Below are positions 54,987 to 63,177 of a DNA stretch of 64,000 nt, in pieces (the stretch's first letter is position 1; each line of letters opens with the position of its first letter). Source of the stretch: an uncultured Roseobacter sp. (lineage in GTDB: Bacteria; Pseudomonadota; Alphaproteobacteria; Rhodobacterales; Rhodobacteraceae). A program made the position numbers and the translations under genes. The DNA lies in assembly GCF_947496515.1 (NCBI RefSeq), contig NZ_CANMDB010000002.1:1-64000 (forward strand), read 5' to 3'. The notes below the pieces were generated by a model, which saw only the letters and a list, made by a program, of their open reading frames with translations, had not been told where the DNA came from and made no database searches.

Positions 54987-56765
54987 ATGCAGTTGATTGG
55001 CTATGATTACGCAAGGGATCGACCGACGGGTGGCGACAGCCTTGCACGGCTGGCACCTGTCATTCGGCATGCGCGACAGGAAGCTACCGGCCAGGGGGCT
55101 CTGTGTCTGCTGTTGGACAACGGCGATACCTTGCAGGGCAATCCGCTCGGCCTCTATCTGGCGCGCCATGCAATAGACCCGCATCCGATGATCGCGGCCA
55201 TGAATGCGCTTGGCTATGATGCGGTGGGGCTCGGCAATCACGATTTCGATCACGGGATCGCGCCTCTGGCCCAGATGCTGGCCCAGAACGCGGCACCCGT
55301 GGTCTGCTCAAACCTCACGACCGATCATTTGCCCGGTCTTGCGCAGCATTGCGTGCTGGAAAGGGCCTGCCCGTCGGGTGGGCCGCCGCTGCGGATCGGC
55401 ATCGTGTCCGCGGTGCCCGAGCAGACGGCGATCTGGAACCGGCATCAGCTTGACGGGCTTGTGCATGTCGCCCCGGCGCTCAAGGCGTTGGAGGCGGCAG
55501 CCGCCCGCGCACGCGACGCAGGCGCAGTTGTGGTGATCGCCCTGGCCCATATGGGCATCGCACAATGGGACGAAGGCACAGATCCGCAGAATCAGGTGGC
55601 AGAGGTGGCCGCGTTGCCCGGGGTGGATGCGGTCATCGCCGGGCACACGCATCTGCGCTTTCCGGGCGATGACCATGCCGATACTCCCGGCGCTGATCAC
55701 ACGCGCGGATTGATCGATGGTAAACCGGTGGTGATGCCCGGCAACGGCGGCTCCGATCTGGGGGTGATTGACCTTGATCTGATCTGGTCGGAGGATACGG
55801 CCCGCTGGCGTGTCGGGGCGGCGAAAAGCGCGCTGCGCCATCCGCCGAAGGATGCCGATGAAGACGATGCCTTGGTCGGGCTCGCCGAGCCCGCGCATGA
55901 GGCCACGCGCCGTGAGCTATCGGGATCGGTGGCTCGGTTGAACACGCCGGTTCACAGCTATTTCACCTTGGCCAAACCCAGCTCTGTCACGGCCCTGCTG
56001 GCCGCGGCCAAACGTGCGGCGATCAAGCAGATCGTGGCGGGCACGGAGCTTGCCCATTTGCCGCTTCTGGCTGCGGCGGCCAGCCCCGCAACCGGAGGGT
56101 TTGACGGGCCGGAGAACTACATCTCGCTGCCCGCCGGACAGTTACAGCGACGTCATCTGGCGGGGCTTATTCCCTACGCAAACCATGTCTGGGCGGTCAG
56201 AGCGACGGGCGCCCGCATCGCTGGCTGGCTGGAACGGTCAGCGTTGCTTTTCAATCAGTTGCAGCCCGGAGCCCCGGATCAGATGCTGATCAACCCGCAT
56301 GTGCCCGGTTTTCGATACGACACGATCTACGGTCTGAGTTACATCATCGACCTCACGCAACCTGCGCGCTTTGATAACAACGGACACCCGGTTGAGGGCG
56401 CAACCGGTCGGATCTCGTCCTTGATGTACAACAGCGCGCCGGTTGCGCCGGAGCAGGAATTTCTGGTCGCTGTCACGGATCACCGCGCGGGCGGTGGCGG
56501 GACTTTCCGTCCGTTTGATGATGTCGATATTGTCGTGCGGGGCGATGCACCGCTGGATCAGGCTTTGATCGCCTATCTGCACACAGCTGACACGGCCGCG
56601 GGGCTGGCCGAGAGACCATGGCGCTTTGCGCCCGCGCCCGGGGTCAGCGCGCTGTTGCAAACGGCGCCAGACGCGCTCGATCACCTGGAGGACATCGCGG
56701 AGTTTCGCGCGGAGCCCTGTGGTCGGACGGCGGATGGGTTTTCGCTGCTGCGCCTGCATTTCTGA
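54987..56765 (+). CDS. CpdB-like 2',3'-cyclic-nucleotide phosphodiesterase / nucleotidase
   Basis: This 592-residue protein from the first ATG has a metallophosphatase domain (LLDNGDTLQGNPLGLYL, AVGLGNHDFDHGIAPL near residue 73, AGHTHLRFPG near 218) and a 5'-nucleotidase C-terminal domain (FTLAKPSSVTALL, IPYANHVWAVRATG, DHRAGGGG). The first metal motif, ATSDLH, is encoded immediately upstream of this ATG. The same frame is open back to 54891 with no ATG, GTG or TTG. The gene therefore uses an unusual start (ATA 54912, eight bases after AGGGAGG, or CTG 54891) or has a frameshift after ATG 54887. No signal peptide is visible, although CpdB is normally periplasmic. Confidence 0.85.
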   Translation: MQLIGYDYARDRPTGGDSLARLAPVIRHARQEATGQGALCLLLDNGDTLQGNPLGLYLARHAIDPHPMIAAMNALGYDAVGLGNHDFDHGIAPLAQMLAQNAAPVVCSNLTTDHLPGLAQHCVLERACPSGGPPLRIGIVSAVPEQTAIWNRHQLDGLVHVAPALKALEAAAARARDAGAVVVIALAHMGIAQWDEGTDPQNQVAEVAALPGVDAVIAGHTHLRFPGDDHADTPGADHTRGLIDGKPVVMPGNGGSDLGVIDLDLIWSEDTARWRVGAAKSALRHPPKDADEDDALVGLAEPAHEATRRELSGSVARLNTPVHSYFTLAKPSSVTALLAAAKRAAIKQIVAGTELAHLPLLAAAASPATGGFDGPENYISLPAGQLQRRHLAGLIPYANHVWAVRATGARIAGWLERSALLFNQLQPGAPDQMLINPHVPGFRYDTIYGLSYIIDLTQPARFDNNGHPVEGATGRISSLMYNSAPVAPEQEFLVAVTDHRAGGGGTFRPFDDVDIVVRGDAPLDQALIAYLHTADTAAGLAERPWRFAPAPGVSALLQTAPDALDHLEDIAEFRAEPCGRTADGFSLLRLHF

Positions 56766-56774
56766 GCACGCGGC

Positions 56775-56803
56775 TTGTGTCTGCCAAGGCACCCGACTAT
56801 ATA
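56775..56803 (+). promoter_or_regulatory. Promoter of SRP RNA gene
   Basis: TTGTGT (56775-56780) and TATATA (56798-56803) are 17 bases apart, and the RNA begins seven or eight bases after the -10. Spacing and sequence fit a strong sigma-70-type promoter. Confidence 0.75.
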
Positions 56804-56810
56804 GCTGCTT

Positions 56811-56906
56811 GAGAGGTTGGCGCGGGCGAGCGCCTCGCCAACCCGGTCAGATCCGGAAGGAAGCAGCCGTAACGAGCCCCGCTTGGGTCGTTGTCCAGCC
56901 TCTCAC
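56811..56906 (+). ncRNA. ffs: Signal recognition particle RNA (4.5S, small bacterial type)
   Basis: The conserved core GGTCAGATCCGGAAGGAAGC at 56845-56864 and the following AGCCG-TAACGAG form the Ffh-binding domain. The ends GAGAGGTTGG and CCAGCCTCTC pair to close a long hairpin, as in 4.5S RNA. The RNA joins Ffh to target membrane proteins to FtsY. A good promoter lies just upstream. Length is about 96 bases; the exact 3' end is not fixed. Confidence 0.93.
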
Positions 56907-56976
56907 CTCTACCCCCTTTATTGCTGCTCTTCAGACCCGCGCTTGCCGGATGGTGTTTCCGCATCAGGTTACCGGC

Positions 56977-57339
56977 ATGACCCAGAAGAACGAGATGGCC
57001 CAGGACCGCACGGACTGGGCGGAGGACAGGACGGTTCTCGCCAACGAAAGAACCTTTGCAGGCTGGATGCGGACAGGCATGGCCTGCGTCGCGCTGGCCT
57101 TGGGGCTGCGTGCGGTTTTTGACAGTTTCGAGCCCACGTGGCTGCCCAAGGTGATCGCGTCCATTTTCATCCTGGTCGCGGTTTTCGTATTTTGGGCCGC
57201 GCGTCGGCAGGCCTGCCGCACGGTGGAGCGTCTCAACGAGCATGAGGCGGAGGCGCAGCCAACCGCCGTAATGACAGTTTTAAGCCTGACACTGTCCGGG
57301 GCGGCGCTGGCCACCGGTGGGGTGCTTTGGTGGCTCTAG
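56977..57339 (+). CDS. DUF202 (YidH-type) membrane protein
   Basis: This 120-residue protein has the DUF202 opening DRTVLANERTFAGWMRTGMA near residues 18-37 and three membrane segments, starting at CVALALGLRAVF, followed by KVIASIFILVAVFVFWAA and LTLSGAALATGGVLWWL. The function of the family is not known. It begins 71 bases after the SRP RNA gene. ATG 56977 gives the family start; an earlier in-frame ATG at 56950 lacks a better ribosome binding site. It precedes dnaX. Confidence 0.85.
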   Translation: MTQKNEMAQDRTDWAEDRTVLANERTFAGWMRTGMACVALALGLRAVFDSFEPTWLPKVIASIFILVAVFVFWAARRQACRTVERLNEHEAEAQPTAVMTVLSLTLSGAALATGGVLWWL

Positions 57340-57464
57340 CCAAACCGCGCCATGGGGGAGACTGCGGAGGGCTGGTGAAAAACGCCTCGGGGACGGGCGG
57401 GCTTCTGGACGCTCGCGTCCGCAGCCTCTAGGCTGGGACGATCCCGCAGGGCAGAAGGGCTACC

Positions 57465-59234
57465 ATGCAAGAGACCGCTTCCGAGTATCAGGTGCTGGCG
57501 CGCAAGTACCGGCCCGAAACTTTCGCCGATCTGGTGGGGCAGGACGCCATGGTGCGCACGCTGCGCAACGCGTTTGAGGCCGACCGCATCGCGCAGGCCT
57601 TTATGATGACCGGTATCCGGGGGACCGGCAAGACGACCACGGCCCGGATCATCGCCAAAGGCATGAATTGCATCGGACCTGCCGGCGAGGGCGGGCCGAC
57701 CACCGAGCCCTGCGGTACCTGCGAGCATTGCACGGCGATCATGGAAGGTCGGCACGTCGATGTGCTGGAGATGGACGCGGCCTCCAACACCGGGGTGGCC
57801 AACATTCGGGAGATCATCGATTCGGTTCATTATCGCGCTGCCTCCGCGCGCTACAAGGTCTACATCATCGACGAGGTGCACATGCTGTCGACGGGGGCGT
57901 TCAACGCGCTTTTGAAGACGCTGGAGGAACCACCTGCCCATGTGAAGTTCATCTTTGCCACAACCGAAATCCGCAAGGTGCCGGTGACTGTCCTGTCACG
58001 GTGCCAGCGGTTCGATCTGCGCCGGATCGAGCCGGAGGAGATGATCGCGCTGATGCAGCGGATCGCAACCGCAGAAGGCGCGCAGATCGCCGGAGACGCG
58101 CTGGCGCTGATCGCGCGGGCGGCGGAAGGCTCGGCACGGGACGCGACGTCGCTTCTCGATCAGGCGATCAGTCACGGGGCGGGGGAGACGACGGCGGATC
58201 AGGTCCGCGCCATGCTGGGTCTGGCGGACCGGGGCCGGGTGCTGGATCTCTTCGATCTCATTCTCAAGGGGGATGCGGCGGGTGCGCTGAGCGAGCTTTC
58301 CGCACAATATGCAGCCGGTGCGGATCCACTGGCGGTGCTGCGCGATCTGTCCGAAATCACCCATTGGGTGTCGGTGGTCAAGATCACGCCGGAAGCGGCC
58401 GACGACCCGACCGTCTCGCCCGATGAGCGCGCCCGTGGTGTCAGCATGGCCGAAGCGCTGCCGATGCGGGTGTTGACACGGATGTGGCAGATGCTGCTGA
58501 AGGCACTCGACGAGGTCGCAAGCGCGCCAAATGCCATGATGGCCGCGGAGATGGCGGTCATCCGGCTGACCCATGTGGCGGATCTGCCCAGCCCGGAGGA
58601 GTTGGTGCGCAAGCTTCAGGGCAGCAGCGCCCCGACCCCATCGGCCGGTGCGGGTGGGCAGGCTGCGGGTCAGCCTGTGCAAAGCCCAGGCGCGCGTGCC
58701 GCGGGCGGGGGGGCCTCGGCTGTCGCCTCGGCCCGGACCAGCGGCTCCGGCAGCGCGGGGCCGTCTGCGGCGCGCGCCGTGGATCTGGATGCGGCGCTCG
58801 CGCGCTTTCCGACCTTTGATCACGTGGTGGAACTGATCCGGCAGAACAAGGACGAGGTGCTGCGGGTTCACGTGATCCAATACGTGCGGCTGGTCAGCTA
58901 TCAGCCGGGACGGATCGAATTCGAACCCGCCCGGGATGCGCCAAAAGATCTGGCCCAGCGGCTGGGGCGCCAGTTGCAAAACTGGACGGGCAACCGATGG
59001 GCGATTTCAGTCGTGAGCGAGGGTGGCGGAGAGACGATCGACGAGGTCGAAAACGCCAAGAAGCACGCACTGGAAGCGGCAGCGGTGGCGCATCCGTTGA
59101 TGCAGGCGGTCATGGACGCTTTTCCCAAGGCGCAGATCACCGCCATCCGCACTCCCGAAGAGATCGCCGCCGAAGCGGTTCAGGAGGCTCTGCCCGAAGT
59201 TGAGGACGAGTGGGATCCCTTTGAGGATGGGTAA
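57465..59234 (+). CDS. dnaX: DNA polymerase III subunit gamma/tau
   Basis: This 589-residue clamp-loader ATPase has Walker A GIRGTGKTTT near residue 50, the zinc-binding cysteines (C-GPAGEG...CGTCEHC near 66-90), Walker B IIDEVHMLSTGAFNALLKTL near 131, and SRC motif VLSRCQRF near 178. Domain III, a Gly/Ala/Ser-rich linker (about 385-440) and a tau-type C-terminal domain follow. ATG 57465 follows AGAAGGGC. I see no slippery run in the linker for a programmed frameshift to gamma. It is followed by ybaB, the usual order with recR. Confidence 0.95.
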   Translation: MQETASEYQVLARKYRPETFADLVGQDAMVRTLRNAFEADRIAQAFMMTGIRGTGKTTTARIIAKGMNCIGPAGEGGPTTEPCGTCEHCTAIMEGRHVDVLEMDAASNTGVANIREIIDSVHYRAASARYKVYIIDEVHMLSTGAFNALLKTLEEPPAHVKFIFATTEIRKVPVTVLSRCQRFDLRRIEPEEMIALMQRIATAEGAQIAGDALALIARAAEGSARDATSLLDQAISHGAGETTADQVRAMLGLADRGRVLDLFDLILKGDAAGALSELSAQYAAGADPLAVLRDLSEITHWVSVVKITPEAADDPTVSPDERARGVSMAEALPMRVLTRMWQMLLKALDEVASAPNAMMAAEMAVIRLTHVADLPSPEELVRKLQGSSAPTPSAGAGGQAAGQPVQSPGARAAGGGASAVASARTSGSGSAGPSAARAVDLDAALARFPTFDHVVELIRQNKDEVLRVHVIQYVRLVSYQPGRIEFEPARDAPKDLAQRLGRQLQNWTGNRWAISVVSEGGGETIDEVENAKKHALEAAAVAHPLMQAVMDAFPKAQITAIRTPEEIAAEAVQEALPEVEDEWDPFEDG

Positions 59235-59379
59235 CTTACGCGTTGCGTTTCCGAACACCGTCGTGGGTTTTGCCCTGCCGGGCGTCATTTTCGAGCCGAA
59301 GGTGACAGCGTGGCTCGATAAGGATTAGATAGACATCAGACAACGGCTCCTCGGGCCACAGCAGATAAAGGAGGGCGGG

Positions 59380-59724
59380 ATGCTCAAAGGATTAGGCGGG
59401 CTCGGCGATATGGCGGGCATGATGAAAAAGGCGCAGGAGATGCAGGGCAAGATGGCCCAGTTGCAAGAAGACATGCACAGCATCACAGTTGAAGGGGCCG
59501 CAGGTGCGGGGCTCGTGAAGGCGACCTGCACGGCCAAGGGCGAGCTCAAGACGCTGGACATCGACCCGTCGATTTTCAACGGCGATGACAAGGAAGTCGT
59601 GGAGGATCTGATCCTGGCGGCGATCAAGGACGCCCAGACCAAAGCGAGCGAACGCGCGCAGGAAGAAATGGCAAAGCTGACCGAAGGGCTTGGGCTGCCG
59701 GCGGATATGAAATTGCCGTTCTGA
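59380..59724 (+). CDS. ybaB: YbaB/EbfC nucleoid-associated protein
   Basis: This 114-residue dimeric DNA-binding protein has the family's Met/Lys-rich start (GDMAGMMKKAQEMQGKMAQL), followed by ITVEGAAGAGLVKATCTAKG and VVEDLILAAIKDAQTKASER. YbaB binds the nucleoid and is encoded beside dnaX and recR in many bacteria, as here. A purine-rich AAAGGAGGGCGGG precedes the ATG. Confidence 0.94.
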   Translation: MLKGLGGLGDMAGMMKKAQEMQGKMAQLQEDMHSITVEGAAGAGLVKATCTAKGELKTLDIDPSIFNGDDKEVVEDLILAAIKDAQTKASERAQEEMAKLTEGLGLPADMKLPF

Positions 59725-59728
59725 GGAC

Positions 59729-60703
59729 GTGCAGCGGCACCCGCCCGTGACGGTCGAGATCCCCGCATACTGGACGCGGTGGGGCGGGGTGGTCGTGCTG
59801 GCGTCGGGGCTGATGGCTGCGGTCTACGCGGTTGTGCAGATCGCGCAGGTCGGCGTTCTGCGAGACGCGCCGCTGATCGTGCTGGTCACGGTCAATACGG
59901 TCTTCATCTACCGCTTTGGCATCTACCTGGCACCGCGGGTCGGCGCGTTGATCGCCGAGTTTCCGGCGGCGGGGCGAGATGCCCAAGCGGCAGTGAACCG
60001 CTTTTTCGGCGATCCGGCAACGGCTTTCCCGGCTGTCGTCTATGCGGGGCTCATCGCCTTTTCGGTCTGGCGTCTGGATCCCTGGCGCGATGTGGCAGGC
60101 CTGATGCCGTGGCTCTGCGCCTTCATCTTCGTCAACAACCTGATCGTAGGCACCGTTGTCATCGCGCTGGTGAGGTTCTGGCGGATCATGCTCAGTGAGT
60201 TGACCACGCTGGACATCCGCATCCTGAACCTCAATCGCGCGCCGGTGATCGGCCTTTTGCGGCTCAACAGCCAGATCGTCATGGCAACTGCGCTGGTGAC
60301 CTGCCTGTCCATTCTGGGTCTGGTATTGTCCGACTACGTGATCGAGCCGATCATCATCTTCTTTTCTGCATCGGCTCTGGCGCTTGTGGTGGCGACCTAT
60401 GCGGTCCCCGTCCTGCCGCTGTCCAACCTACTGGCAGCGCGCAAAACCGAAGAGCTCGACCGGATCGAACGGTTGATCGAGGCGCGGGTAAGGTTGCTGA
60501 GCGGTCAGCCGCTCCGCGCCGATCTTGGCATGGCTGAGGATGCGCTGCCGCCGCTCGAGGCGCTGACCGAAGCGCGGGATCTGTTGCTCAAGATCCGGAC
60601 GTTGCCGCCGGGGGGGCAGATTTCTGTTTCCGCGGCGGCGATTGTGACGTTCTTGTCTTTCATCCCCACCATCATAGACTATGCCACGCGCTCCCTTTTC
60701 TGA
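59729..60703 (+). CDS. Membrane protein of unknown function
   Basis: This 324-residue protein has about six membrane segments, among them VVVLASGLMAAVYAVVQIAQ, FVNNLIVGTVVIALVRFW, MATALVTCLSILGLVL and IIIFFSASALALVVATYAV. A cytoplasmic region of about 75 residues (ARKTEELDRIERLIEAR, LPPLEALTEARDLLLKIRTL) precedes a final hydrophobic segment. I recognise no family. Translation starts with GTG two bases after GAGG; another GTG six codons later is possible. It lies between ybaB and recR, normally adjacent genes, and is probably co-transcribed. Confidence 0.7.
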   Translation: MQRHPPVTVEIPAYWTRWGGVVVLASGLMAAVYAVVQIAQVGVLRDAPLIVLVTVNTVFIYRFGIYLAPRVGALIAEFPAAGRDAQAAVNRFFGDPATAFPAVVYAGLIAFSVWRLDPWRDVAGLMPWLCAFIFVNNLIVGTVVIALVRFWRIMLSELTTLDIRILNLNRAPVIGLLRLNSQIVMATALVTCLSILGLVLSDYVIEPIIIFFSASALALVVATYAVPVLPLSNLLAARKTEELDRIERLIEARVRLLSGQPLRADLGMAEDALPPLEALTEARDLLLKIRTLPPGGQISVSAAAIVTFLSFIPTIIDYATRSLF

Positions 60704-60730
60704 GCGCCGGGGACAAGAGGCAGACAGCCC

Positions 60731-61324
60731 ATGAGCAGCACCAGAGATATCGACGCGCTGATTGAGCTGATGGCCAAGATGCCGGGGCTCGGGCCGCGCT
60801 CGGCCAGACGTGCGGTGCTGCATCTGATCCGCAAGCGGGCGCTGCTGCTGACACCGTTGGCGGACATGATGCAGCAGGTCGCCGCAACGGCGCGGGAGTG
60901 CCTGAATTGCGGTAATGTGGGCACCTCGGAGGTCTGCGATATCTGTGCCAGTGAGGCGCGGGCCAATGGCGAGCTGTGTGTTGTGGAGGATGTGGCCGAT
61001 CTCTGGGCCATGGAACGCGCGGGCGTCTTCAAGGGTCGTTACCATGTACTGGGCGGCACGCTTTCGGCGCTCGACGCGGTGGGCCCGGACGAGCTGCGGA
61101 TCCCGCGGCTCGTCGACAGGGTCGAAAGCGAGGGCGTGCGCGAGGTGATCCTGGCACTGAATGCGACGATCGACGGACAGACGACAGCGCATTACATCGC
61201 CGACCAGCTGGAAGGCCGCGTAGCGCTGACATCGCTGGCGCAAGGCGTGCCGATTGGGGGGGAGCTAGATTACCTCGATGACGGCACGATCACGGCGGCG
61301 CTACGCGCGCGCAAGGCGCTTTGA
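60731..61324 (+). CDS. recR: Recombination protein RecR
   Basis: This 197-residue recombination mediator has the helix-hairpin-helix [17 protein letters not shown] near residue 17, a four-cysteine zinc finger [16 protein letters not shown] near 57-72, and a Toprim domain ([39 protein letters not shown]). It forms rings on DNA with RecO and RecF to load RecA at gaps. It stands in the dnaX-ybaB-recR cluster, split here by the membrane protein gene. Confidence 0.96.
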   Translation: MSSTRDIDALIELMAKMPGLGPRSARRAVLHLIRKRALLLTPLADMMQQVAATARECLNCGNVGTSEVCDICASEARANGELCVVEDVADLWAMERAGVFKGRYHVLGGTLSALDAVGPDELRIPRLVDRVESEGVREVILALNATIDGQTTAHYIADQLEGRVALTSLAQGVPIGGELDYLDDGTITAALRARKAL

Positions 61325-61358
61325 AGCGCCTTGTCACCGCTGGTGTTCGCCGTATCGC

Positions 61359-62129
61359 CTATCTGGAACCGGTCTCGTCATCTTCCACATCGGCAGGACC
61401 GTCGGGCAGATTGAAGAAGCTGTCCGCATCGGCGAAGTCTTCTTTCTTTTTCTCTTCATCGTCCGCATCTGGCTTGCCAGTGAGGGTGAAGGTCTCAAGG
61501 CCTTCGATGGCCGTCGGGATCTTGGGTTCCGCTTCCATGCCGAGGCTCTGCTCGGTGCTGACCAGTTTGCGCCGCTCATCATCGCTCATCACGGGTGCGT
61601 CCGCAGCTTTCTTGGCGGCGGCTTTCTGAACCGCGCCATCAAGTTCGGATTGCTTGCAAAGACCCAGGGCAACGGGGTCGATCGGCTGGATATTGGAAAT
61701 GTTCCAATGCGTCCGTTCGCGGATCGCCTGGATCGTCGGTTTTGTGGTGCCCACCAGCTTGCTGATCTGACCATCCGTCAGCTCGGGGTGAAATTTCACC
61801 AGCCACAGGATTGACGCGGGCCTGTCCTGCCGTTTGCTGAGCGGGGTATAGCGCGGGCCGCGCCGCTTTTCCTCACCCTGGGCGGCGGCGTTGAACTTCA
61901 GCTGCAGCTTGTGCAGCGGGTTCGCCTGTGCCGCGTCAATCTCATCCTGCGTCAGCTGGTTGTTGGCAATCGGATCGAAGCCCTTCACACCTTGCGCCAC
62001 ATCGCCATCGGCGATGCCCTGCACTTCCAGCTCATGCATACCCACGAAGTCTGCAATCTGCTTGAAGTTGATGGTGGTGTTATCCACCAGCCAGACGGCG
62101 GTGGCTTTCGCCATGATCGGTTTTGCCAT
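61359..62129 (-). CDS. TrcR-like (DUF1013) cell cycle regulator
   Basis: This 256-residue DUF1013 protein is confined to Alphaproteobacteria. It opens PIMAKATAVWLVDNTTINFK with a predicted helix-turn-helix, has a second helix-turn-helix in HPELTDGQISKLVGTTKPTI near residue 115, and ends in an acidic tail (GKPDADDEEKKKEDFADADS). The family includes TrcR, reported as a cell cycle transcription factor. Here the gene stands alone, convergent with recR. Confidence 0.85.
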   Translation of the reverse strand: MAKPIMAKATAVWLVDNTTINFKQIADFVGMHELEVQGIADGDVAQGVKGFDPIANNQLTQDEIDAAQANPLHKLQLKFNAAAQGEEKRRGPRYTPLSKRQDRPASILWLVKFHPELTDGQISKLVGTTKPTIQAIRERTHWNISNIQPIDPVALGLCKQSELDGAVQKAAAKKAADAPVMSDDERRKLVSTEQSLGMEAEPKIPTAIEGLETFTLTGKPDADDEEKKKEDFADADSFFNLPDGPADVEDDETGSR

Positions 62130-62266
62130 TTTACTTACTCCTGTCTACGTGCCATCGCCCACATCTTTCCCGTCGCCTGAAAGGCGGTCCCGGGGGCCGG
62201 AACGGTTTCCATTGTGGGGGAACTTGTGATGTATATAGGCGGGTGAGCGGGATAAGGAAAGACCCA

Positions 62267-62896
62267 ATGCGCGTGGTGATCTTGTGGTTCTTGATGGCGG
62301 TGCCGGGTCTCGCGCAGGAGCATCGCGCGGGCGCGTTCGACTACTACGTGCTGTCGCTGAGCTGGTCGCCCAACTGGTGCGCCCTCGAAGGGGATGCACG
62401 TGGCTCGGACCAATGTGATGCCCGGCATGATCATGGCTGGATCCTGCACGGGCTCTGGCCGCAGTACGACCGGGGCTACCCTCAGGACTGCACCACGACA
62501 GAACGACCGCCCACCCGCGCTATGACGGCGCGCATGTCGGATATCATGGGGACATCCGGGCTGGCGTGGCACCAATGGCGCAAACACGGCACCTGCAGCG
62601 GGCTGTCAGCGCAAGACTATTTCGCGCTGTCGCGGGACGCCTACGGTCGCGTCACACGACCCGGGGTGCTGCGGCAAGTGGAGGACACCCTGAAACTGCC
62701 CGCCGCCGTGATCGAGGCCGCATTTCTGGAGGCCAATCCAGCGATCTCCGGGAGCGGTCTGACGATCACCTGCCGTCAGGGCCACATTCAGGAAGCGCGC
62801 ATTTGCTTGACCCGCGCGCTGGAGCCGCGCGCCTGTGGTGCCGATGTGCGGCGGGATTGCACGCTGGACGATGCTCTTTTTACGCCGATCCGATGA
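62267..62896 (+). CDS. Ribonuclease T2 family enzyme, secreted
   Basis: This 209-residue T2 RNase has a signal peptide (MRVVILWFLMAVPGLAQ), motif CAS I in GWILHGLWPQYDRGYP near residue 63 with its catalytic His, and CAS II in WHQWRKHGTCSG near 106 with the second catalytic His. Several cysteines could pair. T2 RNases cut RNA in the periplasm via 2',3'-cyclic phosphates, which are substrates of CpdB-like enzymes. ATG 62267 follows AAGGAAAGACCC. Its stop overlaps the next ATG as ATGA. Confidence 0.93.
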   Translation: MRVVILWFLMAVPGLAQEHRAGAFDYYVLSLSWSPNWCALEGDARGSDQCDARHDHGWILHGLWPQYDRGYPQDCTTTERPPTRAMTARMSDIMGTSGLAWHQWRKHGTCSGLSAQDYFALSRDAYGRVTRPGVLRQVEDTLKLPAAVIEAAFLEANPAISGSGLTITCRQGHIQEARICLTRALEPRACGADVRRDCTLDDALFTPIR

Positions 62897-63177
62897 CACT
62901 TCGTTCCATCGGTCTGGCGGCGGTGGTGAACATTGCACTGCCGCTTGCAACGTCACCGCTGATCAAATCAGTCACCTTCTCACATGCGCGGATCAGTATC
63001 TTCTTGATCGCGGTGATCGTAATTTTCACGCTTAATCAATATATTGGCCTGTCACGCCGGTGGCTTTGGCCGCTGCAAACCTGCAATATTCTGAGCGCGA
63101 TGCTCGTCGGCGCACTCACCGTCTTCATGGCCTTGCCCGCGCTTCCCGGCCTTCTACGAGCGCTGGCGGCATCCTAA
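62893..63177 (+). CDS. Small membrane protein coupled to RNase T2
   Basis: This 94-residue protein has three hydrophobic segments: IGLAAVVNIALPLATSPLI, ISIFLIAVIVIFTLNQYIGL and ILSAMLVGALTVFMALPALP. I recognise no family. Its ATG overlaps the stop of the RNase T2 gene, so translation is probably coupled. The function is unknown. It converges with the quinone oxidoreductase gene, overlapping it by four bases. Confidence 0.7.
   Translation: MTLRSIGLAAVVNIALPLATSPLIKSVTFSHARISIFLIAVIVIFTLNQYIGLSRRWLWPLQTCNILSAMLVGALTVFMALPALPGLLRALAAS

Noticed and set aside
58750-58800. Programmed frameshift in dnaX giving a separate gamma subunit
   Set aside because: No A-run or other slippery heptamer is visible in the Ala/Gly/Ser linker region.
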